Of a stretch of 64,000 nt of DNA, positions 51,411 to 60,278 are shown piece by piece (position 1 is the stretch's first letter; each line of letters starts with the position of its first letter). The notes under the pieces are model-generated. The model saw nothing but the letters and a program-made list of their open reading frames with translations, did not search any database and was not told the DNA's origin. The stretch comes from Devosia limi DSM 17137. GTDB lineage: Bacteria; Pseudomonadota; Alphaproteobacteria; Rhizobiales; Devosiaceae. Location: contig NZ_FQVC01000013.1 of the NCBI RefSeq assembly GCF_900128975.1, forward strand, positions 47,784-111,783. Reading direction: 5' to 3'. The translations under genes were made by a program, and so were the position numbers.

Positions 51411-51860
51411 CTAATCCGCCGTAATTTCAGCGACTTGATCATGGTGCCGACACTTTCCGTGATCCGCCAGAATCTCGATAACGCGGCAATCTTCGACCTG
51501 GCCGTGTGAACAGCCCACAACCATGCGCTGCAGTTCAGCTTTCAATGCCACCAGGCTGGCGATGCGCTGCTCCACATCGATCAATCTTGCCTTGGCGATC
51601 GCGTCAGCATCGGCGCAGGGCTGGTGGGGATCGTCCTGCAGCACCAGCAAGGTGCGGATGGCGTCGATTTCAAAACCCAGTTCCCGCGAATGACGGATGA
51701 AGGTCAGCCGGTTCAGGTCGTTCTGGTCATAGAGCCGGCGATTGCCATGGGTGCGCGCCGCAGTCGGCAACAGCCCGATCTGCTCGTAATAGCGAATGGT
51801 GGTGACCTTGACGCCACTGGCTTCCGACACTTTGCCGATTGGCATTTCGTGCTGCTGCAT
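51411..51860 (-). CDS. MerR-family heavy-metal-responsive regulator (ZntR/CadR/PbrR type)
   Basis: A 149-residue regulator. The MerR DNA-binding domain IGKVSEASGVKVTTIRYYEQ is followed by GLLPTAARTHGNRRLYDQND and a dimerisation helix. The metal-binding cysteines are visible at PHQPCADAD (start of the long helix) and in the C-terminal loop VGCSHGQVEDCRVIEIL. This fits a Zn/Cd/Pb sensor. It is divergent from the metal P-type ATPase gene across an operator of the MerR kind. Confidence 0.93.
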   Translation of the reverse strand: MQQHEMPIGKVSEASGVKVTTIRYYEQIGLLPTAARTHGNRRLYDQNDLNRLTFIRHSRELGFEIDAIRTLLVLQDDPHQPCADADAIAKARLIDVEQRIASLVALKAELQRMVVGCSHGQVEDCRVIEILADHGKCRHHDQVAEITAD

Positions 51861-51867
51861 TTTCCGC

Positions 51868-51898
51868 TTGCTCCTACAGTCACTGGAGGATGTACGCC
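51868..51898 (+). promoter_or_regulatory. MerR-type promoter/operator of the metal ATPase gene
   Basis: TTGCTC (51868-51873) and TACGCC (51893-51898) are 19 bases apart, the lengthened spacer MerR proteins act on. The imperfect dyad CTCCTACAGTCACTGGAG (51871-51888) overlaps the -35 and runs into the spacer. Confidence 0.78.
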
Positions 51899-51928
51899 TG
51901 CATCGTCAAATGCAAGGGAGCATGAACG

Positions 51929-54211
51929 ATGGCCGAAATCGCAGCGACAACCCGTTTCCGTGTCGAAGGCATGGATTGCGCCAGTTGTGCTGGCAAAGTC
52001 GATACCGCAACCCGGCGAATCGCTGGGGTCGAGGATGTGTCGGTTTCTGTGGTTTCGGGGACGATGACGGTCCGTCACGCCGCCAATGTCGACCTTGCGG
52101 CGATTGCCATGAAGGTGACCAGCCTCGGCTACAAGGCGGCACCGATCGCCAAGAAGACCGCTGCTACCGGTGCCGCAGACCATGACCATGCAGATCACGA
52201 TGATCATGCCGGGCACAACCATGCTGGACACGCTTGTTCAGGGCATGACCACTCCAGTCACTCTGCCAAGCCGGCAACCAGGGCCGATGCGGTCGAGGGG
52301 ATGCATGGCCACGATCACAGCCTAGGCGATGGTCCATGGTGGCAGACCACCAAGGCCCGTCTGACCATGCTGTCCGGCGCGGCGGTAGCGATAGCGTTTG
52401 TGGCTGGGCAGCTGTTTCCGCAGATCGAGCAGTGGGCCTTTGTCGTCGCCATGTTTGTTGGCCTCGTGCCGATTGCGCGCCGTGCCTTTGCCGGTGCGAT
52501 CAACGGCACGCCATTCTCCATCGAAACGCTGATGACCGTTGCTGCCGTTGGCGCGGTGTTCATCAATGCCGCTGAAGAAGCCGCCATCGTCGTGCTGCTG
52601 TTCCTGATCGGCGAACTGCTTGAAGGCGTGGCCACGGGCAGGGCGCGCGCCAGCATCAAGGCTCTGGCGACGCTGGTGCCCAAGGTCGCGCTGCGCGAAA
52701 TCAACGGCAAGACCAGCGAAGTCCCTGCCGAGACGCTCGCCGTCGGCGATATCGTGCTGGTTCGCCCGGGTGACCGGGTTCCGGCCGATGGTATTGTCCT
52801 GTCGGGCGAAAGTGCCATCGACGAGGCGCCGGTTACCGGCGAATCCGTGCCCAGGCGCAAGGAAGCCGATGATCCGGTCTTCGCCGGCACCATCAATCAG
52901 GAAGGCGCCCTGCGCATCCGGGTGACCGCAGCTGCATCCGACAACACCATTGCCCGCATCATCGCCCTTGTCGAAGAGGCCCAGGAATCCAAGGCTCCCA
53001 CTGAACGCTTCATCGACAGGTTCTCGCGCTACTACACGCCAGCGGTGATGGTCGTCGCCGCGCTGATCGCGATTGTGCCGCCGCTGGCTTTTGGGGGCGC
53101 GTGGGACGAGTGGATCTATAAGGGCCTCGCCATCCTGCTGATCGGCTGTCCCTGTGCGCTGGTCATTTCCACCCCGGCAGCCATTGCAGCCGCCCTGTCC
53201 TCCGGCGCGCGTCGCGGCCTGTTGATGAAGGGCGGCGCGGTACTCGAGCAGCTTGGCAAGATCGACATGGTCGCTCTCGACAAGACCGGCACGCTGACCG
53301 CTGGTAAGCCGCAGGTTACCGATATTGTTGCCGCTGGTCGCAGCGAGCGGGAGACTATTGAGCTGGCCGCGGCGCTTGAGGTTGGCTCCAGCCATCCGCT
53401 GGCAAGCGCGATTCTCGCCCGCGCCAAGGCGGATGGCATCGAGCCAAAGCCATTGAGCAAGGCTGGGGCAGTCGGTGGCAAGGGGGTCGTCGGCACGGTC
53501 GATGGCGTCGTGCTGTTCCTCGGTTCGCCCAAGGCTGCAGCAGAGCAGGTCGCCCTCGGTGCCGAACTGGAAACCCGGATTGCGGCGCTCAACGATGAGG
53601 GGAAGACCGTTTCCGTCTTGCTCGCCGGCGGGGCGGTGGCCGGTGTTATTGCCATGCGCGACGAACCGCGGCCCGATGCCATCGAAGGTCTGCAGGCGCT
53701 CAAAGGGCTTGGTGCCGATGTCGTCATGCTGACGGGCGACAACAAGCGTACGGCGGCTGCCATCGGCAAGTCGCTCGGCATCGAAGTGCGGGCAGAACTG
53801 CTGCCCGAGGACAAGCAGCGGATCGTCGGAGAACTCAAGGCGCGTGGCAGGATCGTCGCCAAGGTGGGCGATGGCATCAATGATGCGCCAGCACTGGCGG
53901 CGGCCGATATCGGCATTGCCATGGGCGGCGGTACGGACGTGGCGCTCGAAACAGCGGATGCGGCCGTGCTGCATGGCCGGGTGCTGGATGTCGCCAATAT
54001 GATCATGCTGTCGCGGGCCACCATGTCCAATATCGGTCAGAACATCACCATCGCACTGGGGCTCAAGGCCTTCTTCCTGGTGACCACTGTGGTGGGCGTT
54101 ACCGGCCTGTGGCCGGCGATCCTGGCCGATACCGGAGCCACGGTGCTGGTAACAGCCAACGCCATGCGTCTGCTGGGCTGGAAGGGCCGGACGGCCGAGG
54201 CGCAAGGCTAG
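51929..54211 (+). CDS. Heavy-metal-translocating P-type ATPase (Zn/Cd/Pb exporter, ZntA/CadA type)
   Basis: A 760-residue P1B-ATPase. An N-terminal heavy-metal domain has GMDCASC (14-20). A His/Asp-rich stretch (about 82-135) probably buffers metal. The CPC transport motif is in IGCPCALVIS (about 407). The phosphorylation site DKTGTLT is near residue 451, and the ATP-binding and hinge motifs MLTGDN and VGDGINDAPALA follow. It pumps divalent soft metals out of the cytoplasm. The divergent MerR regulator and its 19-bp-spaced promoter say that it is induced by the metal. Confidence 0.95.
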   Translation: MAEIAATTRFRVEGMDCASCAGKVDTATRRIAGVEDVSVSVVSGTMTVRHAANVDLAAIAMKVTSLGYKAAPIAKKTAATGAADHDHADHDDHAGHNHAGHACSGHDHSSHSAKPATRADAVEGMHGHDHSLGDGPWWQTTKARLTMLSGAAVAIAFVAGQLFPQIEQWAFVVAMFVGLVPIARRAFAGAINGTPFSIETLMTVAAVGAVFINAAEEAAIVVLLFLIGELLEGVATGRARASIKALATLVPKVALREINGKTSEVPAETLAVGDIVLVRPGDRVPADGIVLSGESAIDEAPVTGESVPRRKEADDPVFAGTINQEGALRIRVTAAASDNTIARIIALVEEAQESKAPTERFIDRFSRYYTPAVMVVAALIAIVPPLAFGGAWDEWIYKGLAILLIGCPCALVISTPAAIAAALSSGARRGLLMKGGAVLEQLGKIDMVALDKTGTLTAGKPQVTDIVAAGRSERETIELAAALEVGSSHPLASAILARAKADGIEPKPLSKAGAVGGKGVVGTVDGVVLFLGSPKAAAEQVALGAELETRIAALNDEGKTVSVLLAGGAVAGVIAMRDEPRPDAIEGLQALKGLGADVVMLTGDNKRTAAAIGKSLGIEVRAELLPEDKQRIVGELKARGRIVAKVGDGINDAPALAAADIGIAMGGGTDVALETADAAVLHGRVLDVANMIMLSRATMSNIGQNITIALGLKAFFLVTTVVGVTGLWPAILADTGATVLVTANAMRLLGWKGRTAEAQG

Positions 54212-54234
54212 GCATCGCAGCCATCGGAACGAAC

Positions 54235-54259
54235 GAATGGGGGCCGTGTGCCCCCATTC
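54235..54259. terminator. Bidirectional terminator between the ATPase and kinase genes
   Basis: A perfect 10-bp stem GAATGGGGGC/GCCCCCATTC with a 5-base loop lies between two convergent genes, 24 bases after one and 5 before the other. The T run is weak. Confidence 0.75.
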
Positions 54260-54263
54260 CTAT

Positions 54264-55151
54264 TCAGGCCGAGCGGGCGAGGTTGGCGGCGTGCAGGGAT
54301 ACATCGATGCTGGGAAACACCACGTCATGGCCGGCCAGGGCGGCTGTCAGTGCGGTCTTGATCATGGGGTGTAGGCTGATGATGCCGCCCACGAAGCCTA
54401 TCGGGTGTTCGCCAGCGCGAACGCAGAGGGCAAGGCCAAGGCGAGCGAGTTCGATGGCGGCACGCTCGAGAATGTTGAGGGCCAGGGCGTCGCCACGTGT
54501 CGCCGCCTTGGCGACGGCCTGGGCAAGGGTGCCGATGCGACCGCGGTCGCTGCCATAGATGAAGGCACGGGTCGCATCCCAGTCATCGCCGCCCATGGCG
54601 GCAAAAAGCTCCTCCGCCAAAACCGAGGCATCGGCGGGTCCGCCGGTCTCATCGATCCGGCGATAGAGTTGGTCCAGGGCTTGCAAGGCAATCCAGGTGC
54701 CCGAGCCACCATCATCGATCAAAAGGCCTCGGCCGCCAACGCGTATCGTGCTGCCATCGGCGGCGATGTGAAGGCCGATTGATCCAGTGCCGGCCGATAT
54801 CAGGTGACCGGTGCCGGGCGCGAATGCTGCACGGAATGCCAACTCCATGTCGTCGCTGGCTTGTACGGTATCGATAGCAACGCCAAGCGCGTCGCAAACC
54901 AGTTGCCGCACGCCTTCAGAAGCGCCACCACCCAACCCTGTAAGGCCAAGGCAAACGCCGCTCAGCGCACCATCGTGCGGCAGGGCGCTTGCTATGGTTT
55001 GCAGCGCCTTGAGCAGCCGCTCCCGTTCAACAGGATTAAAGATGTGACCGGTGGCACCGACTGCAACTCCACGCCCCAGCAGCTTGCCTTTCGCGTCGAC
55101 CAAGGCCCAGCGCGAGGCCGTGCCGCCGATATCGATCCCCAGATAGCTCAT
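54264..55151 (-). CDS. BadF/BadG-type N-acetylamino-sugar kinase
   Basis: A 295-residue ASKHA-fold kinase. The phosphate-1 loop LGIDIGGTASRWALVDAKG opens it, GTGSIGLHI gives the phosphate-2 type loop, and GRGLLIDDGGSGTWIALQAL is typical of eukaryote-type GlcNAc kinase (BadF/BadG family). It overlaps nanE by 4 bases. Together they suggest that it phosphorylates ManNAc, or GlcNAc, at C6 after uptake. The choice between the two cannot be made from sequence. Confidence 0.88.
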   Translation of the reverse strand: MSYLGIDIGGTASRWALVDAKGKLLGRGVAVGATGHIFNPVERERLLKALQTIASALPHDGALSGVCLGLTGLGGGASEGVRQLVCDALGVAIDTVQASDDMELAFRAAFAPGTGHLISAGTGSIGLHIAADGSTIRVGGRGLLIDDGGSGTWIALQALDQLYRRIDETGGPADASVLAEELFAAMGGDDWDATRAFIYGSDRGRIGTLAQAVAKAATRGDALALNILERAAIELARLGLALCVRAGEHPIGFVGGIISLHPMIKTALTAALAGHDVVFPSIDVSLHAANLARSA

Positions 55152-55825
55152 TTGCCGCCTGCGACTTCGCGCGCAAATCCCCGGGTGATTTCCCGGGGAT
55201 TGGTGATCATGGTGCCAACGACCACGGCATATGCCCCGGCAGTGATGGCGGCGCGCGCCAAAGCGGGGGTATTGAATCGCCCTTCAGCAACAATCGGCGT
55301 GTTCACCCGTGCGGCGAGCGCACGGATCAGTTCCAAGTCGGGGCCTTCGGGTTTGGGCTCGGTATAAGACGTGTAGCCAGACAGCGTCGTCGAGATATAG
55401 GTTGCGCCCATCTGTTCGGCTGCAAGACCTTCATCCAGCGTCGAGATATCGGCGAAGGTTTCGAGGCCAAGCTCTTCGCGGATGCGGCGGATCAACTCCT
55501 GGGGCGCATCGCCATGGCGCGGGCGCGGCGTGCAATCGAGCGCGATGATATCGGCGCCAGCTTCTGCCAACCGCTCGGCGGCCGCAAAGGTGGGTGTAAT
55601 GTAGACCGGCACGTCGCTGGAAAAAACCTTGTCGATGCCGATCACCGGCAAGCCGGCGGCTTTCACCGCGCGGACGTCATCGGCGCCATTGGCGCGAATA
55701 CCGCGGGCACCGCCGTCCCGGGCCGCCAGGGCCATCGCGCCCATGAACATCGGGCCATGCAGCGGGTTATCCGCCCGCGCCTGGCAGGAAACGATGAGCG
55801 AGCCTGGCTCGAGCTTGAAAGTCAC
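55148..55825 (-). CDS. nanE: N-acetylmannosamine-6-phosphate 2-epimerase
   Basis: A 225-residue TIM-barrel epimerase that converts ManNAc-6-phosphate to GlcNAc-6-phosphate. Recognised by IVSCQARADNPLHGPMFMGA, VIGIDKVFSSDVPVYITPTF, ADIIALDCTPRPRH and TPIVAEGRFNTPALARAAI. The start is the GTG at 55825, overlapping the stop of the permease gene (GTGA). Its product would feed NagA encoded at 1925-3073. Confidence 0.94.
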   Translation of the reverse strand: MTFKLEPGSLIVSCQARADNPLHGPMFMGAMALAARDGGARGIRANGADDVRAVKAAGLPVIGIDKVFSSDVPVYITPTFAAAERLAEAGADIIALDCTPRPRHGDAPQELIRRIREELGLETFADISTLDEGLAAEQMGATYISTTLSGYTSYTEPKPEGPDLELIRALAARVNTPIVAEGRFNTPALARAAITAGAYAVVVGTMITNPREITRGFAREVAGGK

Positions 55826-56688
55826 TTTACGGCTCCGGAGGTCATGCCGCTGATGAACTGACGCGACAGGACGATATAGATCAAGATGATGGGCGCAGCC
55901 GACAGCGTCAGCCCCGAGAACAGCACACCCCAGTCGGTCGTGTATTCGCCCATGAAGGTCGTCAGGCCCTGGGGCAGGGTCTTGAGGTCGTCATTCTGGA
56001 TGAAGACCAACGGGAAGAAAAAGTCATTCCATATCGGCACCACGTTCTGGATCCCGGCGATCACCATGGCCGGGCGCACCAGTGGCAGCATGATCGACCA
56101 CATGATGCGCGCCTCGCTGGCGCCATCCATGCGGGCGGCATCTTCCAATTCGCTGGGCAGCGTGCGGATAAATCCGGTCATGATGAACACCGTCGTCGGC
56201 AGGCCCATGGCCGTATAGACGAAGATCAGCGCCAGCTGGTTGTTGAGCACGCCGAGGTCGCGCATCAGCATGAACAGCGGGATGATGGCCAGCTTGAGCG
56301 GCAGCGTCAGCCCGGCGATGAAGAACATCAGGATGAAGCTGGCGCCGAAGAATTCGTAGCGGGCGATGGCATAGGCGGCCATGGTGCCCAACGTCAGGAT
56401 CAGCGCCATCGAGGCGCCGGTGACGAGGAACGAATTCATCAGGTAGCGCAGGAAATTGGTCTGCGTCCAGATTTTGCTGAAGTTCACGAAATTGCCGAAA
56501 TCGGGTAGCCCGAACGGGTGCTGGAAGATCTCGGGTGTGCTCTTGAACGCCGAGAAAACCATGATGACGATCGGCGCCAGCATGATGAAGGTGTTGGCGA
56601 TGAGGATGATCTGCAGCAAGCCATCGCGGCCCAGCCGGCCGATAATGCCGCCGCTATCGTAATCTCTTGTGGTTCCGGCAGTGCTCAT
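55822..56688 (-). CDS. ABC sugar transporter permease (MalG type)
   Basis: A 288-residue permease with six membrane segments and the EAA loop LEDAARMDGASEARIMWSIM. It overlaps both neighbours by four bases and is the second channel subunit of the amino-sugar transporter. Confidence 0.92.
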   Translation of the reverse strand: MSTAGTTRDYDSGGIIGRLGRDGLLQIILIANTFIMLAPIVIMVFSAFKSTPEIFQHPFGLPDFGNFVNFSKIWTQTNFLRYLMNSFLVTGASMALILTLGTMAAYAIARYEFFGASFILMFFIAGLTLPLKLAIIPLFMLMRDLGVLNNQLALIFVYTAMGLPTTVFIMTGFIRTLPSELEDAARMDGASEARIMWSIMLPLVRPAMVIAGIQNVVPIWNDFFFPLVFIQNDDLKTLPQGLTTFMGEYTTDWGVLFSGLTLSAAPIILIYIVLSRQFISGMTSGAVK

Positions 56689-57605
56689 AGCTCGATCTCC
56701 CGCGACCGCAGGCGAACGGTGATGATGCTGGCCACCACGGCGATAAACACGAAGATCAGCACGGCCAGCGCACTACCCAGGCCAAAATCCTGCTGGCCCG
56801 ACGAAACGTTGCCGAAGGCGGTGCGATAGAAATAAAGGCCCAGCACGTCCGTGGAGCCATAGGGGGAACCGTCGAGACCGGCCATGATGTAGGGCAGCTC
56901 GAACCAGTTGAATGCGCCGACGAACAGCAGCACGAAAACGATGGTGGCGCTCGGCGCGCAAAGCGGCCAGACGATCTTGGTGATCTTGACCCACTCGCTC
57001 TGGGTTTCCATGCGCGCGGCATCAAGAATTTCGGTCGGAATGCGCTGCATACCGGCGAGGAAGACCAGCGTAGGGAAGCCCACCATGTGCCAGGCATTGG
57101 CGAAGATCAGCGCCCATAGCGCGGTGGAATCCTGGCCGAGCCAGGGCTGCGCCAGCCACGGCATGCCGAGGCCACGAAAACTCTGGTTCACCACCCCGAA
57201 TAGCGGATGCAGGAACAGCTTCCATAAATAGCCAACGATGATGGTCGAGAGCACCACGGGCAAGAACACAGCAACGCGGTGGAAGCGGGCGCCCGGCATG
57301 TCGCGCCACAGCGCATAGGCCAGCAGGAACCCGAGACCGTTCTGCAGCACCAGCAGCGCGAAGAACACCATGATGTTGTGCGTGAACGCATTGCGCGTCC
57401 AGCTCGCATAGGGCTCGACGAACAGCACGGTGTGGAAATTGTCGAGCCAACTGAACTCGCCGCGCATCAAGCCCTGCCAGTCGAAGAAGGCATAGGCGAA
57501 CGCGGCGATGATTGGATAGACGATGAACAGCGCCACGAACGCCAGGGGCGGCGCCAACAGGACGGTGATCCATAGACCGCGTCCGGTCATGCGCAATTTG
57601 GGCAT
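56685..57605 (-). CDS. ABC sugar transporter permease (MalF type)
   Basis: A 306-residue permease. The first segment LWITVLLAPPLAFVALFIVYP is followed by five more membrane segments and the EAA loop ILDAARMETQSEWVKITKIV. Its start ATG is at 57605 and its stop overlaps the next permease start. Confidence 0.92.
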   Translation of the reverse strand: MPKLRMTGRGLWITVLLAPPLAFVALFIVYPIIAAFAYAFFDWQGLMRGEFSWLDNFHTVLFVEPYASWTRNAFTHNIMVFFALLVLQNGLGFLLAYALWRDMPGARFHRVAVFLPVVLSTIIVGYLWKLFLHPLFGVVNQSFRGLGMPWLAQPWLGQDSTALWALIFANAWHMVGFPTLVFLAGMQRIPTEILDAARMETQSEWVKITKIVWPLCAPSATIVFVLLFVGAFNWFELPYIMAGLDGSPYGSTDVLGLYFYRTAFGNVSSGQQDFGLGSALAVLIFVFIAVVASIITVRLRSREIEL

Positions 57606-57682
57606 TGTGTGCTCACGCGGCTGATGCTGGATTCAACGGGAGGGAAGGCGCCGCGGACCAGGCCGCGACGCCGGTTGACGGA

Positions 57683-58921
57683 TTACTTCTGGAACGGCTC
57701 GTACCAGGCCTTCAGGCCTTCGGTGACCGCAGCACCAGCGGCTTCCGGTGTGGTCTGGCCAGCCAGAAGCTTCTGGACTTCAGCCTGAAGCAGCACCGAA
57801 CCGGACGGCTCGCCATAACGGAAATGCACCAGCATCAGGTAGGGAATTGCTGACGTATTCAGTTCGGCGATTTCCGCCAGCAGCGGGTTTTCAAAGGTAA
57901 CGCCCGGAACAGTCGAGATGTTGTTCAACGTATTGGCAAAGGCCTGGCCGAATTCGAGGCTCGCGACATAGTTCAGGAACTTGAGCGCAGCTTCCTTGTT
58001 GGCGCCATGGGCGTTGGCTGCGTAGCCACCGTCGTAATAGATCGCCACCAGCTTTTCGTCCTCGGCCGTCTTGCCGGGGGCAGCGAAGACGCCCAGCTCG
58101 ATATCCGGGTTCTGGGTCTTGAAGGTCGCCAGTTCGTACGAACCACCCGCGAACATTGCCGCCATGCCCGAGCTGAACAGCTGCTGGGCCGAGGGGTAAT
58201 CGAGGCCAATGAAGCCATCGGGGAAGTAAGCCGAAATTTCCTTCAGCTTGGCCAGTGCTTCGACATAGCGCGGATCGGTGAAGTCGGCCTTGCCGGCAAT
58301 CAGATCGTCATAGAAGCCCTTGCCCATGATCGAGGAGACCAGGTCGCCGACGATGGTTTCGTTCTGCCAGGCCGTCGCGGTGCCATTGGCAAATGGCATG
58401 ATGCCAGCGTCCTTGAGCTTCTGCGAGGCGGCGATCAGCTCATCCCAGGTCTGGGGCTCGGTGATGCCATTGGCGTCGAAAATGCCCTTATTGTAGATGA
58501 CCAGCTGGGTCTGGCTGGCAAACGGCACGGCATAAAGCGTCTGGTCCGAACGCATGGTCTCGGCAGCCAGCGCGCTCGGTGCGAAATCGGCGAGTGCCGG
58601 GATCGCCTCGACGGTGAGCGGCTCAAGATAGCCAGCCGATGCGACGTTCTCCATGCCGCCATAGGCGCGCACCATCATCAGGTCCGGACCCGTGCCGCCG
58701 GCCAATGCCGTCGACAGGATGGTGTTGTAATTGGCAGCCTCGAAGGTTTCGAATTTGACCGTAATGCCCGGATTTGCAGCCTCGAACGTGTCGATGAACT
58801 GCTCATACTGCGCACGGTCTTCCTGGCGCCAGCTCCAGAAGGTCAGGTCTTGCGCCATGACCGGCAGTGCAACGAGCAGTGCGCCCATCGCCGCGCCCAG
58901 GCGGATGATAGTCTTGTTCAT
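57683..58921 (-). CDS. ABC sugar transporter, periplasmic substrate-binding protein
   Basis: A 412-residue family 1 solute-binding protein. A 24-residue signal peptide ends near VMAQDLTFW. The mature part has FETFEAANYNTILSTALAGG and VIYNKGIFDANGITEPQTWD. The ATG at 58921 has AGGAG upstream; the longer frame is leader. It is followed by both permeases, nanE and the kinase. An N-acetyl-amino sugar is the likely ligand, from context. Confidence 0.9.
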   Translation of the reverse strand: MNKTIIRLGAAMGALLVALPVMAQDLTFWSWRQEDRAQYEQFIDTFEAANPGITVKFETFEAANYNTILSTALAGGTGPDLMMVRAYGGMENVASAGYLEPLTVEAIPALADFAPSALAAETMRSDQTLYAVPFASQTQLVIYNKGIFDANGITEPQTWDELIAASQKLKDAGIMPFANGTATAWQNETIVGDLVSSIMGKGFYDDLIAGKADFTDPRYVEALAKLKEISAYFPDGFIGLDYPSAQQLFSSGMAAMFAGGSYELATFKTQNPDIELGVFAAPGKTAEDEKLVAIYYDGGYAANAHGANKEAALKFLNYVASLEFGQAFANTLNNISTVPGVTFENPLLAEIAELNTSAIPYLMLVHFRYGEPSGSVLLQAEVQKLLAGQTTPEAAGAAVTEGLKAWYEPFQK

Positions 58922-58979
58922 TATTATTCTCCTCTCCTCATATCGATAGACTCTGTTGCCCTGGGTTTGACCGCATGTC

Positions 58980-60050
58980 TCAAGCAGACAAGCGACGGCC
59001 ATCCTCGGCGGAAAAGAAATGCGCCTGGCCCGGCTCGATCAGGATGGTGACTGCCTCGTCGGGATCATAGATCTCGTTTGGCAGCGTGCGGGCGCCGATC
59101 ATGGTGCCATTGACCAACCGCGCATAGGCAAAGGCGTTGTCGCCCAGATATTCCTGGTAGACGATCGTTGCCTTGAACCCTTCGGCGTTCGGATCGCGGG
59201 TCAGCTTGATTGCGTCAGGGCGAATGCCCAGGCGGAAAGCCTTGTCCGGAGCTGCCAGCTGGTTGGGCAGGGCGATCGTGCCGCCGCCCGGAATGCCGAC
59301 CCGGTCGCCATCGCGCGTCACATCGATCAGCGCCATCTTGGGCGAGCCAATGAAGGTGGCGACGAAGCTGTTGGCTGGGCGCTCGTAAAGTTCGCGGGGC
59401 GAGCCGACCTGTTCGATACGGCCGAGGTTCATCACCACGATCTTGTCGGCCAGCGTCATCGCCTCGACCTGATCGTGGGTGACATAGATCATGGTGCCGC
59501 CGATTTCGCGGTGCAGGCGGGCAATCTCCAGCCGGACTTCCGAGCGCAGGGCCGCGTCAAGGTTGGACAGCGGTTCATCAAGCAGGAACACGTCGGGTTT
59601 GCGCACCAGGGCACGGCCGATAGCGACGCGCTGGCGCTGGCCGCCAGACAGCTCACGCGGGCGCCGTTTCAGCAATTCATCCAGCCGCAGCATCTGCGAG
59701 GTTTCGGCGATGCGTCTTTCGACCTCGGCCTTGTCGAGCCCCATCAGGCGGGCGCCAAAGGCCATGTTTTCGTAAACGTCCATATGCGGGTAGAGCGCAT
59801 AGGACTGGAACACCATGGCAATGCCGCGCTTCGAAGGCGGCACATCATTCATCAGGTGTTCGTTGAGATGGAACTCGCCGTCGCTGATCGGATCGAGCCC
59901 GGCGATCAAGCGCAGCAAGGTGGATTTGCCGCAACCCGAGGGGCCGACAAAAACCACAAATTCACGGTCTCCAATATCGAGGTCGATGCCGTGCAGGACT
60001 TCGGTGTTCTTGAAGCGCTTCTTGATGCCGCGCAGCGCTAACCTGGCCAA
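58980..60050 (-). CDS. ABC sugar transporter ATP-binding protein (UgpC type)
   Basis: A 356-residue ATPase with Walker [10 protein letters not shown] (36-44), LSGGQ (134-138), Walker B VFLLDEP (154-160) and a C-terminal TOBE-like domain (LGIRPDAIKL). The start is a TTG at 60050 with GGAG seven bases before it. It is the first gene of the transporter operon and lies 89 bases from a palindromic operator candidate. Confidence 0.92.
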   Translation of the reverse strand: MARLALRGIKKRFKNTEVLHGIDLDIGDREFVVFVGPSGCGKSTLLRLIAGLDPISDGEFHLNEHLMNDVPPSKRGIAMVFQSYALYPHMDVYENMAFGARLMGLDKAEVERRIAETSQMLRLDELLKRRPRELSGGQRQRVAIGRALVRKPDVFLLDEPLSNLDAALRSEVRLEIARLHREIGGTMIYVTHDQVEAMTLADKIVVMNLGRIEQVGSPRELYERPANSFVATFIGSPKMALIDVTRDGDRVGIPGGGTIALPNQLAAPDKAFRLGIRPDAIKLTRDPNAEGFKATIVYQEYLGDNAFAYARLVNGTMIGARTLPNEIYDPDEAVTILIEPGQAHFFSAEDGRRLSA

Positions 60051-60138
60051 ATGCTAACTCCGGCCGATACGGCCAATAATATCCCAATCGAGTAGCACAG
60101 CTAATGGCACCGGCGAGCAAGTGTAAAGAGGCCATGTA

Positions 60139-60149
60139 TGGTAGTACCA
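60139..60149. promoter_or_regulatory. GntR/FadR-type operator candidate
   Basis: The 11-bp palindrome TGGTAGTACCA fits the TGGT-N3-ACCA consensus of FadR-subfamily GntR regulators. It lies in the 228-base gap before the transporter operon, next to a possible minus-strand promoter (TTTACA-N17-TTAGCT). No GntR gene is in the window. The remainder of the gap shows no gene. Confidence 0.5.
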
Positions 60150-60278
60150 CCTGTCCGCGCATAGCGCCGGGAGTTTTGCGGGATCTGACAGGTGTGGGAC
60201 GTGCCGGATCGCTCCGGCGACCGGCACTGGCGCACGGTCGTCGGAGGTCTTTCAGCAGTCGAGGGGCTTGGCTGGTCG

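Noticed and set aside
52322..54205. A 627-codon open frame on the minus strand
   Set aside because: Antisense shadow of the heavy-metal P-type ATPase, which shows every family motif in its own frame.
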